Source: Candidatus Thorarchaeota archaeon (lineage in GTDB: Archaea; Asgardarchaeota; Thorarchaeia; Thorarchaeales; Thorarchaeaceae). Taken from it: DNA of 10,655 bases. The position numbers and the translations under genes were made by a program. The number at the start of each line of letters is the position of its first letter. Position 1 is the first letter of the stretch. This document shows positions 7,383 to 10,655 of this stretch, piece by piece. The notes beneath the pieces were generated by a model, which did not search any database, had not been told where the DNA came from, and was given only the letters and a program-made list of their open reading frames with translations. Location of the stretch: contig DAOWDY010000251.1 of NCBI GenBank assembly GCA_030638785.1, forward strand, positions 1 to 10,655, read 5' to 3'.

Positions 7383-8250
7383 ACTCTGTAATTGGTAGGT
7401 ATAGGTCGAGAATGAGGTCACCCTCAGATTTACCAGGATCATGAGCATATTCTAGACAGTGCTCCTTTTCCATTCCATAGGGACTAGCTTTCGCCCATTC
7501 AACGATTTTCTTCCAGCTCTCTAGATGTCCCTTCTCTTTGAAGTAATCAGACTCAAGTTCCTCAGTCAAATTACAGGTGATAACGGCATAACGTCTACCC
7601 TTGACTTTTTTGATCTCCATACCTTCATCAAGTTCCATGTCCTCATAGATTTGCATCCAGAACTCGTAGCCATATTCACTCTTACCTGGTTTTGGGTCGG
7701 GGTTATTGAATCCATAGACGGGATGTTTCTTTGAGTCATTGAGAAGAGCTTTCGGTTCAGCCCATGCTAACATCTTTGCCCATGCATCATTCTCCGGTTG
7801 ATTGCTGATTACTCTGACACTTGCCACTTTCATGTCCTTCAGATTGACAATTCGAACTTCATCGTCCTGGAGAGGACCAGACCTCTTTGCATGTACTCGC
7901 TGTATGTGCTCTGCTCTTCTTGCGGCCTCATCTTCCTTTCTCTTCTGAGACCTCGCGTAAGCTACTACAGATGCTGAAACTAGTTCAACACCATCGCCTG
8001 TCAGTTCATATCGACCGCGTTCAAGACGATTCACTATTCCATTCTCTACCAGCTTGTCAAGATGATGTACTAGCGCTGTCTTGCTAAGACCTGTTGCATT
8101 CTGAAGATCAATGAATGCACTGGGTTCAGACCATAGGACATTAACAACTTCAAGTCGTTTCGGATGTCCGAGTGACTTGATGACTGCCGCAATCTCGTCA
8201 CTAGATTTCTCGAGCATCTCCTTCACATTGATTGGGTCCTTATCACTCAT
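7381..8250 (-). CDS. winged-helix regulator fused to a GyrI-like effector-binding domain
   Basis: A 289-residue two-domain protein. Residues about 20-95 form an ArsR-type winged helix (SLGHPKRLEVVNVL, recognition helix about 55-68 beginning GLSKTALVHH, wing around ERGRYELTGDG). A basic helical linker (about 98-122) follows. Residues about 132-289 match the GyrI-like/AraC effector-binding fold: VASVRVISNQPENDAWAKM, PVYGFNNPDP, YGYEFWMQI, KGRRYAVITC, a helix with SWKKIVEWAKASPYG, then CLEYAHDPG and the final strand LDLYLPI. The conserved Glu is E267. Such domains bind hydrophobic drugs (as in BmrR and SbmC/GyrI), and some hydrolyse cyclopropanoid genotoxins. It is the first gene of a three-gene operon and probably regulates its own promoter. 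No Shine-Dalgarno site is seen before the ATG, so the transcript may be leaderless. Confidence 0.88.
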   Translation of the reverse strand: MSDKDPINVKEMLEKSSDEIAAVIKSLGHPKRLEVVNVLWSEPSAFIDLQNATGLSKTALVHHLDKLVENGIVNRLERGRYELTGDGVELVSASVVAYARSQKRKEDEAARRAEHIQRVHAKRSGPLQDDEVRIVNLKDMKVASVRVISNQPENDAWAKMLAWAEPKALLNDSKKHPVYGFNNPDPKPGKSEYGYEFWMQIYEDMELDEGMEIKKVKGRRYAVITCNLTEELESDYFKEKGHLESWKKIVEWAKASPYGMEKEHCLEYAHDPGKSEGDLILDLYLPITE

Positions 8251-8260
8251 GACTAACCAC

Positions 8261-8328
8261 GAATATATAGTACTAGAAACCCGTAATAAGTATTACTAAT
8301 AACGTAGTACCAATAGTACTATTTTTAC
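8261..8328 (-). promoter_or_regulatory. operon promoter with clustered TAGTAC palindromes (candidate operator)
   Basis: TAGTAC occurs three times in 52 bp: inside the palindrome TAGTACTA (8268-8275), at 8305-8310, and inside the 12-bp perfect palindrome AATAGTACTATT (8312-8323). Between them lies GTAATAAGTATTAC (8283-8296), with 6-bp arms around a 2-bp centre. On the minus strand the first copy abuts the AT-rich ACTATATATTC (8262-8272), and AATACTTA (8288-8295) is another TATA candidate. Dimeric winged-helix regulators typically bind such palindromes and block TBP, so autoregulation by the adjacent gene is likely. Binding is inferred, not shown. Confidence 0.55.
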
Positions 8329-8347
8329 TGAATGAATTCTTTGTTAG

Positions 8348-8448
8348 CTTGTGTTTAGAAAAGAAAGAGAAACAGGCTTCATCCAAGCGGATGGAGCAAC
8401 TGTTTAGAACCAACTGAGGAAGGCTCTGCCTTCCTACCTCCTTTTTTT
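8348..8448 (+). ncRNA. candidate small RNA with two hairpins and an intrinsic terminator
   Basis: Two strong stem-loops lie on the + strand with no open frame over them. The first (8370-8405) pairs AAACAG (8370-8375) with CTGTTT (8400-8405), and GCTTCATCC (8376-8384) with GGATGGAGC (8389-8397) around loop AAGC. One pair in the inner stem is U-G in + strand RNA but becomes A-C, unpaired, in minus-strand RNA, which favours + transcription. The second is the terminator hairpin at 8417-8435. The 5' end is a guess: CTATTTTTACT (8319-8329) is a possible TATA box. The alternative is that these hairpins end the minus-strand transcript of the gene at 8510-9013, with CTCTTTCTTTTC following. Confidence 0.4.
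8417..8448 (+). terminator. intrinsic-type terminator hairpin with U7 tract
   Basis: AGGAAGGC (8417-8424), loop TCT, and GCCTTCCT (8428-8435) form a perfect 8-bp stem. ACCTCC and seven Ts (8442-8448) follow on the + strand. Archaea stop mainly at T-runs, so the T7 matters most. No + strand protein gene precedes it. The linker ACCTCCTTT also resembles the anti-Shine-Dalgarno end of 16S rRNA. Confidence 0.55.
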
Positions 8449-8509
8449 AGTTATTGCCCATCAAAGCCAAAGAAGAACCTTAGAAGAATACTAACCTCTA
8501 ATGAGAACT

Positions 8510-9013
8510 TCATTCAGACCAGTAGTACTCGAAGTTGCAACAGTCATGACCTTCCATAACAGTCTTCGTACGATTCAGTCCAACTTTGGTATGAATATGA
8601 GGTGCTGAAGCAAAATCATGTTTGCAGTAGAGTAAGTAACCAAGGTCTGAAGCCTCTAGATCATTGTATACCTTCGCGTAGATGCACTCTGTCACTGTAC
8701 ATACTGATTTGGAAGAGGTTTCTTCGGTTATCTCAACGACCTCAATCTTATTGTCATTGAGTTCTTGCACCCATTGTCTAAGCAAGATTTTGACATCCTC
8801 AAAGGATTCGATTGGTTTTTTTAGTTTGTCAATCACTCCCTTGACATCGTTGATGGAATTCTGCTCAGCCCAATTAGAAATGATTTCGTGAGCCCGTTCT
8901 GCTCCAATCTCTTTTTCTAGAGTCCGTATGAGCGAGATCATCTTGGCTGCGACTGTTCGATGATGTTGTTCCACGGTTATGTCAAGTTTGGTATCAAATA
9001 TAGACGGCGTCAT
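8510..9013 (-). CDS. L-2-amino-thiazoline-4-carboxylic acid hydrolase-like protein
   Basis: A 167-residue protein with the layout of the ATC hydrolase family. It has a helical N-terminal half (about 14-85, including HHRTVAAKMISLIRTLEKE), then a beta/alpha half with VTECIYAKVYNDL (107-119), LGYLLYCKHDF (124-134) and the family's typical ending RTKTVMEGHDCCNFEYYW (148-165). Cys105, Cys110, Cys130, Cys158 and Cys159 are visible. The founding enzyme opens the thiazoline ring on the bacterial route to L-cysteine, but most archaeal members are uncharacterised, so only the family is claimed. The frame is open to a GTG at 9034, but AGGAAGGGA (9020-9028) lies 6 nt before the ATG at 9013, which decides the start. 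It has a 130-bp upstream gap and probably its own promoter. Confidence 0.75.
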   Translation of the reverse strand: MTPSIFDTKLDITVEQHHRTVAAKMISLIRTLEKEIGAERAHEIISNWAEQNSINDVKGVIDKLKKPIESFEDVKILLRQWVQELNDNKIEVVEITEETSSKSVCTVTECIYAKVYNDLEASDLGYLLYCKHDFASAPHIHTKVGLNRTKTVMEGHDCCNFEYYWSE

Positions 9014-9071
9014 TGTGAATCCCTTCCTGTACACCTAATCTTAATGCCTTTTTCAAATTTTTTACAGTTTG

Positions 9072-9116
9072 AATCAAAACGAAAAACCAGAATAAGATTC
9101 CCCAAGTAGGGAAATC
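9072..9116 (-). terminator. hairpin plus T-rich tract after the zinc-ribbon membrane protein
   Basis: On the minus strand GATTTCCC (9116-9109), loop TACTT, and GGGGAATC (9103-9096) form an 8-bp stem with one U-G pair. The T-rich TTATTCTGGTTTTTCGTTTT follows. The U-G pair exists only in minus-strand RNA, which fits the end of the gene at 9144-9803. The remaining 9014-9071 should hold the promoter of the ATC-hydrolase-like gene; the AT-rich TGTAAAAAATTTG near 9056-9066 is the best candidate. Confidence 0.5.
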
Positions 9117-9143
9117 CTATTCATTATTCCAAGTATGAAGTGT

Positions 9144-9803
9144 TTAGAGATCAGCCTTGCAGTTCTGACATTTGGTTAGACCTTGCTCAGTCTTTGCGCC
9201 GCAGTAAGGACAGATAACAAGAACCTTGACTACCTCTCGGGTAGTAGTTGTGCTTGGTTTCGCGTATGTTGTGGTGGTTGGTCTTCCACGAATGAAAGTT
9301 TCACCCTCCATCTTACCAACAATGTCGCCCTTTCCTAATGCATCATATAGTAGATCTCTTACAACATTAGCAGTCAAGCTAGTTCTCTTACTTATTTCAT
9401 TAACAGTTATAGAGTCATGAGCCGAGGCAACTCCAATTACCTTATCCCGGTTCTTTGTCTTACCTTGACAGCAGAAACACGGCCAAATAATGAGAGAAGA
9501 TATAGCAAGTAGTACACCACCAACAACGCTTACAATCCATAGGGCAGCAAAATCCAAAGTACCTAACACTACCAATATCGATGCAAAGATCATGAGATAA
9601 GCTAGACTTACACCTTCCTTACTCTGTGCAACAGAAGGAGTGGTGTAGCCTGTAATAGCAACAATGAAACCTAGGAAAAGAAGTACAAGTCCTAGAATAA
9701 CGACAGGAGTGTTATCATCATTTCCAAATAATGTAAATGTTAACAAGATAACTCCTGATACAATAGTAAGAATTGATCCTATAAGGAAGAGTTTGTCTTT
9801 CAT
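9144..9803 (-). CDS. membrane protein with cytosolic winged helix and C-terminal zinc ribbon
   Basis: A 219-residue protein with three parts. Residues 1-107 carry four hydrophobic segments (about 5-27, 33-53, 66-82, 84-107), followed by a CFCC cluster (109-112). Residues about 118-172 resemble a winged helix: KVIGVASAHDSITVNEIS, a second helix LTANVVRDLLYDALGKG, and a wing ending ETFIRG. A Thr-rich linker (174-188) leads to a zinc ribbon with C198/C201 and C212/C215. I recognise the architecture but not a named family; similar membrane/wHTH/zinc-ribbon proteins of unknown role are common in archaea. It could be a membrane-held DNA-binding or protein-binding adaptor. It is preceded by CGTGGTTAG directly before the ATG rather than a normal Shine-Dalgarno site, so it may have a short leader. 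Confidence 0.75.
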   Translation of the reverse strand: MKDKLFLIGSILTIVSGVILLTFTLFGNDDNTPVVILGLVLLFLGFIVAITGYTTPSVAQSKEGVSLAYLMIFASILVVLGTLDFAALWIVSVVGGVLLAISSLIIWPCFCCQGKTKNRDKVIGVASAHDSITVNEISKRTSLTANVVRDLLYDALGKGDIVGKMEGETFIRGRPTTTTYAKPSTTTTREVVKVLVICPYCGAKTEQGLTKCQNCKADL

Positions 9804-9843
9804 CTAACCACGCTCTGAGGATTCCGCGTATGACAACACTGGA

Positions 9844-9879
9844 ATTTAAACTATCTTCTTTTTGATTAAGGTTATATGA
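9844..9879. promoter_or_regulatory. probable shared divergent promoter
   Basis: The gap 9804-9910 separates divergent starts. AATTTAAA (9843-9850) contains the symmetric TTTAAA core. It lies about 44 bp before the minus-strand ATG at 9803 and about 63 bp before the + strand ATG at 9911, so it could seat TBP in either direction. TTATATGA (9872-9879) is a second box for the + gene, about 36 bp before its ATG. GGAGAGGT (9896-9903) is that gene's ribosome binding site. Confidence 0.4.
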
Positions 9880-9910
9880 AAGGAAGAAGGAGAAAGGAGA
9901 GGTATTCAAA

Positions 9911-10655
9911 ATGGTGGAGATTAAGGAGAATTACGTTGATGTTAATGGATTGAAGATGTATTATGAAGTAGTTGGAAAGGGACCTCCTCTGATTCTTCTG
10001 CATGGAGGGATTGGCACTTCTAGAGGTAATTGGAAACGTTGTTACGAACTCTTCGCTCAACATTTCCGAGTCATTGCACTAGATTCTAGAGGTCATGGAA
10101 AGACTGACAATCCTACCAAAGAGTTCAGTTACAAGTTAATGTGCGATGATACAGTTGCATTAATCGAGGAATTGGGGCTTGAGAAACCTCTTGTTTGCGG
10201 GTGGAGTGATGGTGGCCAGATTGCTCTAGAGTTAGGGATAGAATATCCAGATACTGCGAAGGCCATTGTTGCGGGAGGCGTCCTATCTGAGGTTTCTGAT
10301 CATTATTTTCATGGTCTGAAATCATTCGGGATCAATGGTCCTGGAGATGTGGATGTATCTAAGCTTCTAGAGTCAGTTCCAGAATTCACAGCGGCGCTGA
10401 AGGCTGCACATAGTCCAGTATATGGTGAAAATTATTGGGAGGAATTATTGAGGAATATCTCCATGATGTGGACGAATCCCGATGAATTCCCACGAGAAAG
10501 GATACGAAACATAACTGTACCAACATTGATTGTACAAGGCGATCGAGATGAGGCAGTACCACTTGAAGATGCTGTCAATATATTCAAAATGATCCCAAAG
10601 GGAGAACTAGCCATTATAGCCAACACTGGTCATGATGGCATTATGATAAAGGCAC
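9911..10655 (+). CDS. alpha/beta hydrolase, C-terminus beyond window
   Basis: 248 codons are visible and the frame is open at the right edge. The start ATG at 9911 follows GGAGAGGT with a 7-nt spacer. The fold is clear: an N-terminal hairpin (VNGLKMYYEVVGKGPP), oxyanion motif HGG (31-33), DSRGHGKTDNP (58-68), nucleophile elbow GWSDGG with Ser99, a helical lid (about 125-195), the acid Asp213 in VQGDRDEAVP (208-217), and His241 in NTGHDG. The full Ser-Asp-His triad is therefore present and the enzyme should be active on an ester or similar bond. The substrate is unknown. At most a few tens of residues are likely missing, judging by usual family length. It is divergent from the zinc-ribbon membrane protein, with which it may share a promoter. 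Confidence 0.9.
   Translation, partial: MVEIKENYVDVNGLKMYYEVVGKGPPLILLHGGIGTSRGNWKRCYELFAQHFRVIALDSRGHGKTDNPTKEFSYKLMCDDTVALIEELGLEKPLVCGWSDGGQIALELGIEYPDTAKAIVAGGVLSEVSDHYFHGLKSFGINGPGDVDVSKLLESVPEFTAALKAAHSPVYGENYWEELLRNISMMWTNPDEFPRERIRNITVPTLIVQGDRDEAVPLEDAVNIFKMIPKGELAIIANTGHDGIMIKA

Noticed and set aside
8436..8443. Perfect Shine-Dalgarno AAGGAGGT on the minus strand
   Set aside because: No start codon follows at a useful distance and the sequence enters the hairpin. It is better seen as the complement of the + strand linker.
8348..8448. tRNA or other standard structural RNA
   Set aside because: There is no cloverleaf, no TTCRANT-type T-loop and no C/D or H/ACA box pattern. Only two simple hairpins are seen.
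8523..8528. Further TAGTAC copy as another operator site
   Set aside because: It lies inside the coding end of the ATC-hydrolase-like gene. Single copies of this 6-mer also occur elsewhere in the window (for example near 538), as chance predicts. Only the cluster at the promoter is notable.
9014..9034. GTG start for the ATC-hydrolase-like gene
   Set aside because: The sequence AGGAAGGGA inside this extension is a good ribosome binding site for the ATG at 9013, and nothing similar precedes the GTG.

Overview
The window reads as archaeal chromosomal DNA, slightly AT-rich and densely coded. Several starts have AT-rich TATA-like boxes upstream, Shine-Dalgarno sites are of the GGAGGTGA type, and there are two proteins of a very archaeal style: a winged-helix regulator fused to a GyrI-like ligand domain, and a membrane protein ending in a winged helix plus zinc ribbon. 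A UvrA, an L-2-amino-thiazoline-4-carboxylate hydrolase-like protein and a DUF362 protein would fit an Asgard (for example Thorarchaeota-like) or other mesophilic archaeon. This placement is an inference; there is no rRNA or other marker gene.

Layout. Positions 1-249 (-) hold the N-terminal part of a small membrane protein. A DUF362 protein (377-1276, -) is divergent from a GNAT acetyltransferase (1400-1921, +), which is followed by a 12-TM MFS transporter (1992-3479, +). Converging on the transporter is a tightly packed minus-strand operon read 8250 to 3536: a wHTH/GyrI-like regulator, a nucleotidyltransferase with a C-terminal winged helix, and a full-length UvrA. The last two genes overlap by 4 bp (ATGA), and the ribosome binding site of the second gene overlaps the stop codon of the first. 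Upstream of the operon is a cluster of TAGTAC palindromes over the probable TATA region. Next to it, on the + strand, are two strong hairpins, the second followed by seven Ts, which together look like a small RNA with an intrinsic terminator. Further right come an ATC-hydrolase-like protein (8510-9013, -), a membrane/wHTH/zinc-ribbon protein (9144-9803, -) and the start of an alpha/beta hydrolase (9911 onward, +). The last two diverge from a shared AT-rich promoter.

Working together. The strongest unit is the regulator-nucleotidyltransferase-UvrA operon. GyrI-like domains bind drugs or hydrolyse genotoxins, and UvrA recognises damaged DNA, so a chemically induced DNA-protection operon is the natural reading. 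No uvrB or uvrC is in the window. The neighbouring acetyltransferase and MFS exporter would fit a detoxification neighbourhood, but nothing in the sequence ties them to the operon beyond position. The remaining genes look like ordinary single genes with their own signals.
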